A stretch of DNA of 64,000 nt from Brasenia schreberi. Its lineage: Eukaryota; Streptophyta; Magnoliopsida; Nymphaeales; Cabombaceae. A program made the translations under genes and the position numbers. This document shows positions 24,241 to 39,040 of this stretch, piece after piece. The notes below the pieces were generated by a model. The model was not told where the DNA came from and did no database searches. It was given only the letters and a program-made list of their open reading frames with translations. Location of the stretch: the NCBI GenBank assembly GCA_036023115.1, contig JAYKKT010000076.1:5766001-5830000 (forward strand). Direction: 5' to 3'. How positions within the stretch are numbered: position 1 is the first letter of the stretch; each line of letters starts with the position of its first letter.

Positions 24241-24499
24241 GTATCAAAGCTTTTTTGATCATCTATCAACACACCTTAGGCTTCATCCAAATGATCTATA
24301 AGTTGGAGTTCATGGTTCAGGAGTTTCACATGCAGCTAGCTAGGATATTGATTAAACGAGTTTCCCTCAAGGATGCAATAAATGGCCACATCAGCTCAAG
24401 GGAGTGGTGTAGGACCCTTCTCACTGGAGGAGGTGGTGTAGGACCCTTCACACATGGTATGCATCCTTTAGTTACCAATATTTTGTTTGTAATGAATTA

Positions 24500-27400
24500 G
24501 CCCATGTGGTGTTTGATTATGGTGCCATACATTCATTTATCTCTAAAAACTTTATTCAACGAGTTGATCAAGGACTAGTGTTAGTGGATGGGTCATTCTT
24601 GGTAAAAGTGCTCATTGAAATAACTGTTGTGGCCTCCAGTGTGTTGTAGGATTGCTCCATTATAGTGGGGTATGATTTACCCATTGGCTTGATTATCCAA
24701 GATACAACAGATTTCAACATCATTCTTGGAATCAATTCATTGACTCAATATGGGGGGTAGTTGACTATGAATAGGGATGTGTCACGTTTTACACACTGAG
24801 GTAGTCTCTGTTTACATGAGAGTTAACCCACAAGTTATCCAACTACTTTATATCTGCATTACGAGCATTACATCATCTCAATAAATGTTGTAAAGTTTAT
24901 TTGATAGTTGCAGTTAAGGTAGATAATGAGGAACTGAACCTTGAGGATATTTCCATTGTGAGGGAGTTCCCAAAGATTTTCCAAGATGAACTTTCAGAAC
25001 TTTTTCTAGAATAAGTGGTTGAAAGAGCTAAAAGAGCTAGCACCCAATTGATTTCCATGGTATCATATAAGACGACAGTTACTAAGCTAAAAGAGCTACA
25101 AACATAGTTGCAACATCTATTAGAGAAGAATTTGTCAAGCCTAGTGTATTTTTGTGGGGCACACATGTCCTCTTTATAAAGAAGAAAAATGGATCCTTGT
25201 TTGATTATCAAAAACTAAATTAGGTCATGATAAAAATAAGTAGCCTTGGTCCTTGTGTGCATTGATTATCAAAAATTAAATCATGTCACGATTAAAAAAC
25301 ATATGCCTTTGTCAAGGATAGATGATTTGTTTGATCAATTAAAGTCTACAAAGAATGGGCATTACAAATTTATGGTGATGCCATTCAGGTCAATTAATGC
25401 ACCTACAACTTTTATGGATCTAATGAATAGAATGTTTAGTGATTATTGTAATAAATTTATGATTGTCTTTATGGATGATATACTCAAGGAGTAAAAAGGA
25501 ATATATGCAATACTTGCACTTCATCTTATGGTGGTTACAAGAACACCAGCTTTATGCTAATCTATTAAAGTATGAATTTTGGTAGCGACAAGTGGTACTT
25601 TTGAGACATTATCTCTAAAGAAGGTATCTCAATAGATCAAGTGAATGATGTGGTTGTGGTTAATAAGGAGCAACCCTAGAGTATCATTGAGATACATAGT
25701 TTATTGCGATTGTTGGGCTATTATGTCTGATTTGTTGAAGGAATTGTTGGACGTCTTACTTGTGAGAGGAGTTTTCTTGAATTGAACCAAAGAGTAATAA
25801 GTGCTCTAGTATTGACCATCCCAACTAGTCAGCAAAGGTTTGAGGTTTATTGTGGTTCGTCATTGTGAGGCTTGGGTACATACTAATGTAATATGAAAGA
25901 GTGGTTGCATATACTTCAAGACAGCTAAAGAGCCACAAGGTGAAGTGCCTAGTACATGACTTAGAGTTGACCTTTACCTTGAAGACATAATGCCACTATT
26001 TATATAACATCAAATTTAGAGTATTCACGAACCACAAAATCTGAAGTATCTCTTCATGTAAGATACTCTAAACATGTGGAGACATGTTAGCTTGACATTT
26101 TGCAATACTATGATTACATGATATTGAACCATCTTGAAAAAGGGAATGTCATAGTTCATGCTCTTAGTAGAAAATGGGCAAGCTATATTGTTTTATCCAC
26201 TATTGATTAGAGCTACTCTTTATTTATGATTATAGGTTATTATGGAACAATGACATGACAAGAAACTAAGAACCATAAAGAAAGAGACTCGTAAGAGGGA
26301 TGGACTAGGGTACAACATCTATGAGGATGGGTTTATACGCCATAAAGGTTAGCTTTGTGTTTTGGATGATGAAACGCAATGATAGGAGTTACTGAAAGTT
26401 GTTTATTATAGCTGGTATAACATATCCAAGGAGCATAAAGATATATAAAGACAAATTTTTATAGTATTTTTGGAAGGGGATGAGGAATGACATTGTAGTG
26501 TATGTGTTCAGGTGTCTCACTTGCCAGCAAGTGAAGGCAAACAATCAAAGGCCAACTAGTATGTTGCAACCTCTTCCTATACCATGGGCAAATGACAACA
26601 TATCAACATAGATTTTATGGTGGGATTCCAAGAACTCGATAAAAGAATGATGTTATCTAGTAGCCATTGATTCTAAGGGCAAATGGTAACATGCGTTATA
26701 CCGATATAAAAGAAAATGAAGGTAGATCAATTGGCAAACATATATATTAGGGATGTAGTACAATATTATGGCATACCTAAGACCATCACATCAATTAGAG
26801 GTGTTATCGCTGAAGCATGCATAAATGGTTGGGGACACAACTACATAAGTTTTTATCCATAGAATTTATGGACAAGTCGAACGCACCATGCAGACCCTCT
26901 AGGAGATGTCAAGAGTGTTTCTTTAGGATTGGCAAGTTAACAAGGATCATCGTCTAGAGTTGATTGAGTTTGTATACAATAACAATTACCAAGCCAATAT
27001 TTAGATGTTGCCTGTTAAGATGTTGTATGGTGCGATATGTAGGACATCATTTTGTTGGGATGAGTTGTTGAATCCCCAATGATGAGACATGACATGATTC
27101 AATGATTTGATGTAATGATAAAAAAAATGTGGGAGCACACAAAGCGAGTTCAAGACTACAAAAAAAGCTATACAAATAGGAGTCATTGCCCAAACGAATA
27201 TAAGGTGGGTGATTTAGTGTTTTTGAATTTATATCTAACCAAATGAGTCATGTTATCCTATCATTCAAAGAATTGAAGAGATGGCTTATAGATTGGAGTT
27301 GCCATCAACATAACATTGACTAGCATGCATAATATTTTTCAAAGTTGACCTATGAAGAGTATTTGATTTTTATAATAGACTAGAAGGAACATGCCCTTCA
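24500..27400 (+). pseudogene. Ty3-gypsy pol remnant (protease, RT, RNase H, integrase)
   Basis: Protease: VVFDYGAIHSFIS and IILGINSLTQYGG (about 24510-24760). [22 protein letters not shown], then [31 protein letters not shown] and VFMDDIL (25246-25494). RNase H: VVAYTSRQLKSHK, then YLYNIKFRVFTNHK (about 25890-26040). Integrase: WANDN and LVAIDSKGKW (about 26590-26690), with weak matches to 27200. Domain order PR-RT-RH-IN is that of Ty3/gypsy. The RT core lacks about 35 residues between FDQL and GHYKF, and the protease triad reads DYG instead of D-S/T-G. Many stops; certainly inactive. Confidence 0.88.
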
Positions 27401-28450
27401 TTGACGTGTATTGAGGTTACTCAAAGTTTAATCAAGCAACCATTCATTGACCGAAGCCACTTAAAAGCAGGAGGAAGAGACGCGAGAGAAGAAACCCTAT
27501 CGGGCCCAATAGGTTCTGCATGGGGACCCATTTGCACCCCCTCTACTTGAGGGACACAAAGGCGGTATTGCGGTCATCACAGAAACAACATGGAGGGCAA
27601 TGAAAATCACCCTCCCATGAGCTTGAACGAGAGTGTGAAAGCGAGGGAGAGTAAGGAGAATATTCACAACAAGGAGGAGAAATTTTGGAAGCCAAAAATT
27701 GTGGTGGAGAAACCAAAAATCATCAAAATTTTGTTAAGTAAGTTATTCTTCATTTTTTCTTGCAAAAAATTGATGAAGTAGTTGGTTGTCCACCGGCTAT
27801 CATTAAGTGAGAAATCGCTAGTGAGTTGGTGAAAATCACCCTCCCATGAGTTTGATTTCAATGTGGTGTGAACCGTTGAGTTCATATCGAATGTATAATA
27901 TTAATATTATATTTTTATGATTATTTAAGGACTAAATAAAGGTGATTTAAAGAGATAGACATCATGGGCTTTGGATCTATATAGAAGCGAGAGGTTGGTG
28001 GATGTGTTTCTTCTCTAAATGCATGTTAGATATAGTTTTATTTTATTTTAAATGATGCATAAGATTATGAAATGTTTGTTAATGCTTTGAAATGACTATA
28101 TATGTAATGATTTAGTGAATATGATGAGAAATGCATAATAATTACATGGATGCACCGCATCAATGTGATTATGTGCTAGCAAAACATTATCAGGTTTGGA
28201 TATACTTTTTGTGGTGGTATGGGACATCATTAGATGGTAGATTATGATATGAGTTAGTATTAGCTCATAGGTTGTTAATGTAAATGAGAAAATCATTGTT
28301 GGGCATGAATCTACTTTCCACGATGGTATGTGACATCGTCAGATGGTAGATGGTCACACTAGGTGGTGCTAGCTCATAGGTTGCTATGTATATATTTATG
28401 GCTTGAGTTAGCTACTTTGTTGGGCATGATAGTTCCACTAATAGTTTGTA
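27400..28450 (+). mobile_element. Probable gypsy 3' region or LTR with internal repeats
   Basis: Follows the integrase end. Contains an exact 21-bp direct repeat (27601-27621 and 27830-27850) and a roughly 115-bp degenerate tandem repeat (28200-28440) with gttgggcatga, gacatc, agatggtagat and agctcatagg. No protein is supported. LTR borders could not be defined. Confidence 0.4.
28200..28440. repeat. ~115-bp degenerate tandem repeat
   Basis: Two clear units sharing ggtatg.gacatc, agatggtaga and ctcataggttg, and the start of a third with gttgggcatga. Confidence 0.75.
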
Positions 28451-30549
28451 ATGCACAGGTCATATCGAGTTATGTGGCATGCCTAATTTGGGGACACGTG
28501 GGATTAGTCAACGAGAGTAGAAAGTTGTTTTAAAGTAAAATATATGTGATATTAGGTATGGATATGTGATTTCGATATTTAAGTTGAACATATCGTATGA
28601 CCAATATGGAGACATGAAGCTTAAGAGGTGGCCCCAGGTGGATGTATTCGATCTAGGAGGTGGTCTTAGGTCAATGTATATGTGGATTTGTTAGTCTTAA
28701 TTGTTTGAATGCATGACTACTTCTTTTGTATGTGGATACCATTTCCCCATCAACTCAAGGGGTTAGACTAAACAAGTTCATCATTCGGTCATCAAGGTCC
28801 TTCATCCGACTTGTTGTGAGCATCATCGGAGGTCACATGGCTAGAAATGAGGGTTCTAGTAAACTAAACTAGATGGATTGTTTCAAATTAAACTAGAGAG
28901 TACTTCATTTTATGTACCTTCTAAAGTTATTTTGTAAAGTTTGAAATTTGTAAATTTTTACTACATTTTCTTGGTGACATGAAGAGAGAGAGAGCTACCT
29001 TCACTAATATGTTGTCCTTTTGATAAGCTTGATTCTTCCACATATCATCGAATTTTTTATAGGTTTGTGTTGGATATTAAACTTTTTATATTTTCATAAA
29101 TGTTTTATGTTTTGAGTTGAATGATCAAGGTACCAGATTTTTTAGAGGAGCCACATTCTTGTGTGTTTTTCTTGGAGAGAGGTGACTTAACCGCATCTCT
29201 CATTCGAGAGAGATACGGCAAAACATCTCTCCATTTAGGCACATTATCATATGACCTAGATCCTTACCATTATCATATATGGTATTATAAGATATCCAAT
29301 ACAAATATTGTCAACAACATTGTCTTTGCATATCCTTGTTGAGTGCAACTATTACATATATTTTCATGAGTTTGATAGTACATATAGGACAAAAATGTAA
29401 GTTTTTCTTTTATGATTTCACTATAGTTCCTTACATAGTCTATAATTTATGTATGTACTTTGTACCTTTTAGGTGTAAGATGCTTTTTCTTGAGGTTATC
29501 GGGTTCATATCAACTAATAAGAATTTTTCTATAGCCTTTACTTTTATGTGCGTGGAGAAGGAAGAAAATTGTGTTTCGGTGAAATGTGTTAGAGAGTTAT
29601 ACACTTTAAACAACTTTTCACGTGTAATCTGTAGTGACTGTGATGTGACATTGGTAAATATCTTTCAATTCATATTTTCTTATGCCATATACTTCTTATG
29701 TAGAAGGCACATTAAGACATATTGAAGCATTCATTGTGAAATTGACACAAAATAAAGATATGAAAAATGTATTTTGGTGCTAGTTGGATGACATCTACTC
29801 ATCAAATGAGAGTGGTTAGTGGAGATAATGAAATTGAAGAGAAAAAAACTTGTTCTACTCTCTTACATTAAAGAGTAGGGTTCGATCTATATAAAGATAG
29901 AATCGTCTCAGCATAGATTGATAAGGTGACTCATTATGATACCCATATAACTAATAGATATCTAAAGTTGGTTATTGTTGCGTTTGTATATTGCTTATGT
30001 TTTTAAACTTTTAATGAATATTTTTCTAATGATGGGAGGGTGTGGAGTACACATGCAAGGTTGAAAAGGTTTTTAGTAGCTCAATTGGGAGATTCGGTAC
30101 AATTCATTATTCGTTGATTGAGTTGTAGACTATAGAGTTGAATAAGTCATTTGAAGAATCTCAAACCATCACTAGACGGCAAAGTGACCAACCGAAATAT
30201 TATTTATTATAAATATTATTTACATATACATGCAATGAATAATACAAAATAACATCTCAAATACAAGATATAAAGCCCCATATACAATATGTAGATCCAA
30301 CGCATGGATCATCTGCACCCATGAGCTCATGCATCCTCACCCTCATTTATTGTTGTCTTATCAAATATAGTCAATCGATGTACTTATTGGCAGTACTACT
30401 TATGTTTCTATCAACTCCAACAATGACCGTGGTATGTATTCCAAATGTTGTAAAGTTGGTGTGAGTGTATCATGTATGGTTGTAAGACATTAGTATAAGA
30501 AAGCAATTATGTGAAATATTGGTATTATAATCAAATCAAAATATGGTTA
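28451..30549. other. 2.1-kb stretch without a recognised feature
   Basis: AT-rich. Reading frames at 29121-29342 and 29336-29725 show no known motif, and their base composition matches the surroundings. No RNA gene is seen. Confidence 0.4.
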
Positions 30550-32250
30550 AAGACTAGGCTAATATAGACAATTAATAATTTACTTGCATAAAGAATGGTG
30601 TATCACGTTGCATATCTAGAGGAGTAAGGGTGAGATGTAACTAACTAATAGAATCTCAAAATAAACCAATACATTTGAGTAATATATCACTCCATGTAAA
30701 ACTCATCGCACTCATAAGGATATGATGTTGGGACCAAAATTCCCAAACTCAAAACAATGTGAATGTTGTGCCTTCCAATTGGCATCATGTGGCTCATACT
30801 ATACCTTATATGCTTTGTACGTCTATTTGCAAAGGAGAGCTTTATTAACATAACTGAGATGTCTTGACAGTGTCTAAATTGTTAAACTACCCTCATATGA
30901 CATATATGGTTCCATAATATCTAAACACTGAATGCATCTATGGTTTCTCGACAACTTATATACATTAAAATCGAAGTACTTTATATAGCTATATGGCTGC
31001 CAATTAATCTGTATTGCACAAAAGGAAACATAAAAATGTATAACGTCACATGTTATGTTTAATATAAAAATAAATATAAATACTTGCAATTTAATAACTT
31101 GTTCAGTTGTCATCAAATCCAATTGTTTATGGTACTTAGCAAGCTGATGGATTGAAGAATGCTTGTGATAGACATTTTTCATCCATGACTTGCTCGTAGT
31201 TCTCCATCCACCATTATGCTTGCATGCTTGCTTTGAATGCTAGGAAATACTAATAAATCCATACCTATAATTACAACATATAGTTTAGTTGTTGAATTAT
31301 CAAAATGACTATATGATAGTACTTTACAAAATAACAAGAGTATAAATTATTACTTATAGCAGTGAAGTATGCCTACTAAGTTGTGCTTCAATTCGGGATG
31401 CCTTTTCTAGCAAACCTGTATAGGTATGCTAATGTTATACCCCAATCATAATTGCCAACCCCCCAAGCATCATGTTCCAATAAATTTACTATCCTTATTG
31501 GCACTCTGTATCTAGACTTATCTTGATACAATATACAACCCAGCTTATACAACAAAAATGATAAAGTCTTATTTTCATTCGTGAGCCCTCTTCTCCTAAA
31601 ATTGATTTGGAGTATCTTGAACTTAATAGCTTCAAACTTAATCTCTAACATTACTTCATCAATTCTCATGCTCAACATGTGATTCAAAATATCTTCCTTG
31701 CTTCTAGCCATGATCTCTAGTGTCAAAACAACAAGTTATCTCTCCATTGGAAAACCAAGTATCTCATGAACATTATGAAGTGTGATAATCATCTCAAGTA
31801 ATTGCATGTGAAAGTTGTTTATATATGATTGATAATGCTCCATAAAAGCAACCAACAATACATCATCTATAACTTCCTACAACAAATCTTAATGCCTAAT
31901 CAGTCTACTCCTATCTACAATCTCAGTCCAATTACTGGGCTTCACATATGTTCTCTTCACTTTCCATGCTCTGCCAACAATATACCGTATGTGGGTTGTT
32001 CCCACTTTTTGTAATGTCTGAATATTTACATTTAGATAGTTATAGTAAGTGTTGATATTAAAATGTACAATAATTCTAAAGTTCAAAATTATATGTTCTT
32101 ACCATATCTTATGAGTGATGTGACCTTCAAAACTAGGGACTAATCCTAGCATATCATAGACTCCCTTATCATCACTCTCTTCACTATCCATCTTAGTCTC
32201 TGAGGTATCTATATCCACCTCATAATGTGAAGTCCTGTTTTATAAACATA
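30550..32250 (-). pseudogene. Plant mobile domain (PMD/MAIN-like) pseudogene
   Basis: Minus-strand pieces in the expected order. An acidic SEESDDKGVYDMLG-like lead lies near 32170. SNWTEIVDRSRLIRH follows near 31900. Then come NFHMQLLEMIITLHNVHEIL with GFPMER (about 31740-31820). A long frame (31388-31726) contains LSFLLYKLGCILYQDKSRYR, then VPIRIVNLLEHDAW and YDWGITLAYLYR. A weaker C-terminal part follows at 30600-31180 (WQPYSY, RNHRCI and HHILMSA). These match the plant mobile domain, found in MAIN/MAIL proteins and in transposable elements. Stops and frameshifts between blocks indicate a pseudogene, though some gaps may be introns. Confidence 0.65.
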
Positions 32251-32517
32251 TGCATCTACTAAAATCGTTGTTTTTTGCTCATTGTCATGTGTGTGGTCAT
32301 TTTCTATATGATATAGCATTATGTCTCCTAGATGATGTAGTGACATTATACCCATCTACTTATAAAAAGGAAAATCATTTAGTCAAATAATAGCTAATTG
32401 AAACAAGAGAAATGCAAATAAGTTGTGTCCCCTACTGAGTAAGGCATCCAACTAGGCTATACCTCCCAATAACGCAGACCCGCAGATGGGCCATATTTGT
32501 TTCTCCTTTGAGATCCA

Positions 32518-32561
32518 TGCATCAGGCACGTCTCCCGCATAGGGGAGACATGCCTGATGCA
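32518..32561. repeat. 19-bp-stem inverted repeat (hairpin)
   Basis: Left arm 32518-32536 (tgcatcaggcacgtctccc) and right arm 32543-32561 (gggagacatgcctgatgca), with a 6-nt loop gcatag and one mismatch in the stem. Located about 270 bp upstream of the PMD pseudogene on that gene's strand. Confidence 0.85.
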
Positions 32562-34771
32562 GGGGTCTTGAAGTGGAAACCTGATGGGATTCCAAGCAAA
32601 ATCACAGTCGAAACACAAAAATAATAAAAATATACTAAATCAATGACATAACTCAAAAGATCACCGAATTCCTCTTCGAATTGACCTCCTATTTCTTCTT
32701 TCCCTTGTTTTCATTTTCATTTTCTTCTTCTTTCTCTCCAACTCAATCCAAAGCAACATAGGATAACAAAATTGTGAGTTTGAGTGGTGGGGATATTAGA
32801 ATACGTATATGGGCTTCACAGGTGGTGGTGGAAAGACACAGAGGAGAGGAGAGAAAGAATGGTGGTTTTTTGTGGGGACAAGATGGAGATTTTCCATTTT
32901 ACCAAGGGTAAAATTGAAAATATGAGGTATGTATATAGTAAAAGGGTGTGCGGGTATCAATCCTGAAAATGATGTGTTAGTCAAAAAGGAAAAAGAGAAA
33001 AAAGTGAGATTTCAATTTAAAAATCAAAGAAGCCACTAGCAGAATCGATAGATCCAATCAAATTTGGATTCAAAACTAGAACTGAATTGAAACTGAACAC
33101 ATAACCGGTGGAACCAAACTGGACCCAAACTAAAGGGGGATGAGTCGGTTACAATTTTCTTTTTGATAGAACCAGAACCGGCGGTTTGACACCGGCAGTC
33201 TATTTCTGGGTGAAGCAAAACTGCCGATTTGAAATTTATGATCTATTTTTTGTGGAAGCATAACCGAGTGTTTGGAATTTACAGTTCTGGTACAACCGGA
33301 ACCAAACAGGTCTAGTTTGGTGTTGCTTTTGTATCCACCACTTGGAATCGATGAATCATCCTTTTTGCATTGCAAGAATATGAAAAGTATATGGCATCCC
33401 ATCAAGTTAAAATGGGTAGTGAGAGGAATGCAGGATTGGTTACACTGTCCACGATCATGTAGTCCATTCCCCGGAAGCTAGATGGAGTTCTGTCCATATC
33501 CTAGGGAGTGAGTGCATACAAATGACACTAAGACCTTGAAGGCAGTTAATGCCACGAAGATGATTGAATCATCACGCTGAGTCAAGTGAAATTCAGCCTG
33601 AAATTCTGCTCAAGTGATTTATGTCTAGATTGGTGGTGTATGGACGTGTCAAAGGACTTTGGCCTCCATCGAGTTATTGACAAGGTTCAGGCAACTCTAT
33701 ATGTCATTAGGTATCTTCCACCAAGTATCTAAGAAAGCCTAGAGAAGGTGTTGCAAATGGGCGAGGTCGCGAGAAGGTGAATCCTGATCAGGGTGTGAGA
33801 ATTAGAAGATTACAAAAGGAACTAAACAGGATTAAGCTGGAAGAATTATAAAAAAAATAAAGAAAGGCAAACTTAAATTAAGAAAAGAAAGAAAACTATA
33901 AAAGAAATATTAAAATATTGTATAAGATCTCTTCTTCGGTGCTTCTTCTGACCTCCTTTATATAGGGCTACAGGAGCGGTTCTAGAGAATTCCTTTCAAC
34001 TTCTATCAGGTTTCTTGCTCTGCGGTGTTTCTTACTTTAATTCCCTTTATGCCTACTACTTGGTGTTTTAATCGTCTGATCATGAGCTCAACCTTTGATG
34101 TTTGTCCTTGTCATCAATGTTTTCGTCTTTATGGGTCTCTTTGGTTTCCTTTTAGGACCTTCCGATTTTCGATGTGAACACTATTCTGATTCTTTGTAAC
34201 CGTTACAGGGTCTGTCTAACCCCATCTTGGTTACCAAAAACACCCATTACGACCATTTGGTCATGGACACAGCCATTGCCATGAATCATTTAATCATGTA
34301 AAGAGCCGAAAATGGCTCTTATTTTATTGGAAGAATGTGGCCTTGTCATCTAAACGACCCCTAAATATTTCAAACATCAACGTACCCAACAGTCACGAGT
34401 TTGAAGCAGTCAGTCACTAAACGATCAAAAGCCGTGCTTTCAGAACAAAGTATCTATCTTCCAATTGCTGCATATTGGCGTCAGCCGGCGGCGGTTAAGA
34501 ATAGGGTATCATCCTATTTTAGTTTTTACACGATGTTTAGCTAAAGGCGGCCTGTATCTTTAATTTTGCAAGCATACAATTTCCTCTTGAGGATTGTCGA
34601 TAGCCTTCGGTGCCTTTTTCAGCTTTTAATCTGAATTTACACAAACAAGATGCGCAAAATCATCTAGGATTACTCATAAAGTCCCGTGAAATACGATTCC
34701 ATGCAGGATAGATGGACCTTGAAGTTACATATAGACGGGGAAATACAGGATGACACAGCTTGAATCCTCGT
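32562..34771. other. 2.2-kb intergenic stretch downstream of PSBQ
   Basis: No supported gene. Short frames at 32784-33481 lack recognisable motifs. A minus-strand TATATAA within ccctatataaagg near 33957 could belong to another old LTR. The 3' UTR of PSBQ should occupy the last few hundred bases. Confidence 0.4.
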
Positions 34772-37045
<2,274 letters not shown>

Positions 37046-37310
37046 CTCCTCTGCTTTTCTTTCTGATCGCGATTGAGTTCTTCGTGTATCAATTGAAGGA
37101 ACAAGGTTGTGATCTTATTTTGTAGGCAGTCTTTGTCCACAAGAGTTTGTGGCATGTAGTTCGGGCAGCGGGCAGATCCTTTATCTGCCCGTCGATTTGG
37201 ATAACTTGAATCCAATCAAGCCACTCAAAGCTTGACAAGTGTCTCTCCATGGGACAGCCTGGATTGGATTTTGTCTAAGTTGCCAATGGGAGTGGTACAC
37301 GTGCACAATG
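37046..37310 (-). promoter_or_regulatory. Putative PSBQ promoter region with G-box and I-box
   Basis: Upstream of the PSBQ start codon. A palindromic G-box (CACGTG) lies at 37298-37303, about 255 bp before the ATG. A GATAA I-box core reads on the minus strand at 37181-37185, inside a perfect 9-bp inverted repeat (37169-37177 with 37183-37191, arms CGGGCAGAT and ATCTGCCCG). A weak TATA-like string (tacaaaataag) is at 37114-37124. G-boxes and I-boxes are known in promoters of light-regulated photosynthesis genes, which fits PSBQ. The transcription start is inferred, not visible. Confidence 0.4.
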
Positions 37311-38235
37311 CAAATCAAAGTAGATTTGCTAGAGAATACTATCTACGGATATGGTTATGGTTCAGTTTGGATCTGGATCAGGGTTCGCCCTACTAATTGG
37401 TTTATGAATTACCTTGCAAATTCTGTTATTCATATTCCGTTTCTCTTGTAGCCATCACTAACTTCATATAGAAAGCTGAGCAGAATATAAGATATTGTTA
37501 CGTTTTTGAAGATGTAATAGGTGGTCGTAATTAAACCTATATCAAGTTGCATTATCGAATCAAATGCTCCATGGTTTGGATCAAGTGAACCGTGCCGATC
37601 TGGGTTGTCGAGCTATTCAACCAAATAAGTATGATGTAACCCAGGATTGCCTTACCGAACTTCATTAACTTGTTAAACAGAGCTATCAAATTTATTTCTA
37701 TCACGATTTTACACCCAAAGTCATGAATATACGAAATTTTAGTTGGGCTGTGTGATTAGATTGAAACAACGTAAGTTAAGATAAACCCTTTTTCCACAGT
37801 ACAAGTTCTGTAGCATTTTCTGTAAAGTTCTCTCCATGCTCTCTTGTATTCACCAGGTTTCGTTAATATCAGTTGATGGATGCCAAGTGCTACTCTAACT
37901 CTTGGCATGTAGAGGATGTGGGTTGTATGCTTCACACAAACACACGTGTGTGTGTGTGTGTTTTGGGGGTCAAATGTGACACATCCAGAATAACAAGGGG
38001 TCGATCCTTATTATTCAAAGTGGATGTTTGATGGATCCGCATCGAGTGGAGGGAAAATATTCAATAAGTTCGAACAATCACAAAAGATGCCGACTCTGTT
38101 ATACTAACCGATCCGCACCTCCTGAGATGACTAAAGTATGATTTTCTATCGAAATACATCTCATATGATGTTGAATACAACCTTATAGGGTACTTTATTT
38201 AATATATATACGACTGTAGTCACTTTTTCTCCCCA
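37311..38235. other. Intergenic stretch upstream of PSBQ
   Basis: No supported coding region. A short GT microsatellite lies at 37945-37961. Otherwise AT-rich unique-looking sequence. Confidence 0.4.
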
Positions 38236-38239
38236 GGGA

Positions 38240-39040
38240 GCGAATGAACTTGGTCCTCTCGCTTCTTGTACATGAGCGACTACAGACAATAGAGAACGTG
38301 CACAAGTGGATGGGAGTACCATCGGATATCATGTCTGTAGTGCTGAGGGGGGCGCCATGCATGCACTGTGGGATTGCTCCAAGGCAACAGAAATATGGCG
38401 CCAACTGGTCCCCAATGCCATCATTCTAAACTTCTACTGCAGTAGTCGAATAGAGTGGTTGAGAGATAATCTATCTGACGTCTGAGGGAGAAGATTAAAT
38501 GTCGAATGGGGGATAACCTTTGGAGTGAAGTGCTGGTTGCTGTGGAGGTGGCGGAACCAAAGAATCTTCCCCACAAGCTACTGACCTCGAATACCCCGTT
38601 TAAGGGATCGACAGTTTTGCAGCCTCCATTACTCGCACTGTCAATAACTCACCATAAAGAGGCTTGAGAGTGGACCGTAGTACAGGAGAAGACAATCATA
38701 TTGCTGATGATACTGTGGCTAAAAACAGCTTCACACTAACTAACAAACTCCCACAGGTGGCAGGCTTTCTACCGGTGGTGCCAGGGCATTAACTAAAAGA
38801 TCAGCAGTACGTGAGGCAGCAAGAATGAAATACGCCTGTACTCTTCGGGAGTGTTTGATTTCAGGCTGGGATTATGTCCAGCGACCCACGTAGGGTGAGC
38901 TGCTGATGGGCCTCGTAATCAGGTAAAAGGTGGCCTTATGACCCTGCATTTTTACTATACTCCCGAGCCTGGTGATCAACACCCTTCGAGTTCTTTTGAA
39001 CTTCTCCTTCCAACCAAAAAAATAAACAAATAAATAGAAA
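38240..39040 (+). pseudogene. L1-type LINE 3' tail (zinc-binding RT domain and RNase H)
   Basis: A plus-strand frame from about 38244 gives MNLVLSLLVHERLQTIENVH, then KWMGVPSD. After a frameshift near 38350 it gives MHALWDCSKATEIWRQLVPN and RIEWLRDNLS, the zf-RVT region of plant L1-like LINEs. WGITFGVKCWLLWRWRNQRI follows at about 38510. A terminal RNase H-like stretch gives DNHIADTVAKNSF-like strings at 38690-38740. It ends in an A-rich tail (accaaaaaaataaacaaat) near 39014. 5'-truncated and dead. Confidence 0.7.

Noticed and set aside
29121..29725. Two overlapping frames of 73 and 129 codons
   Set aside because: No recognisable domain; composition matches flanking AT-rich DNA.
33947..33965. 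TATA box with short inverted flanks on the minus strand
   Set aside because: ccctatataaagg resembles the LTR promoters, but no LTR ends or polyadenylation block could be found around it.
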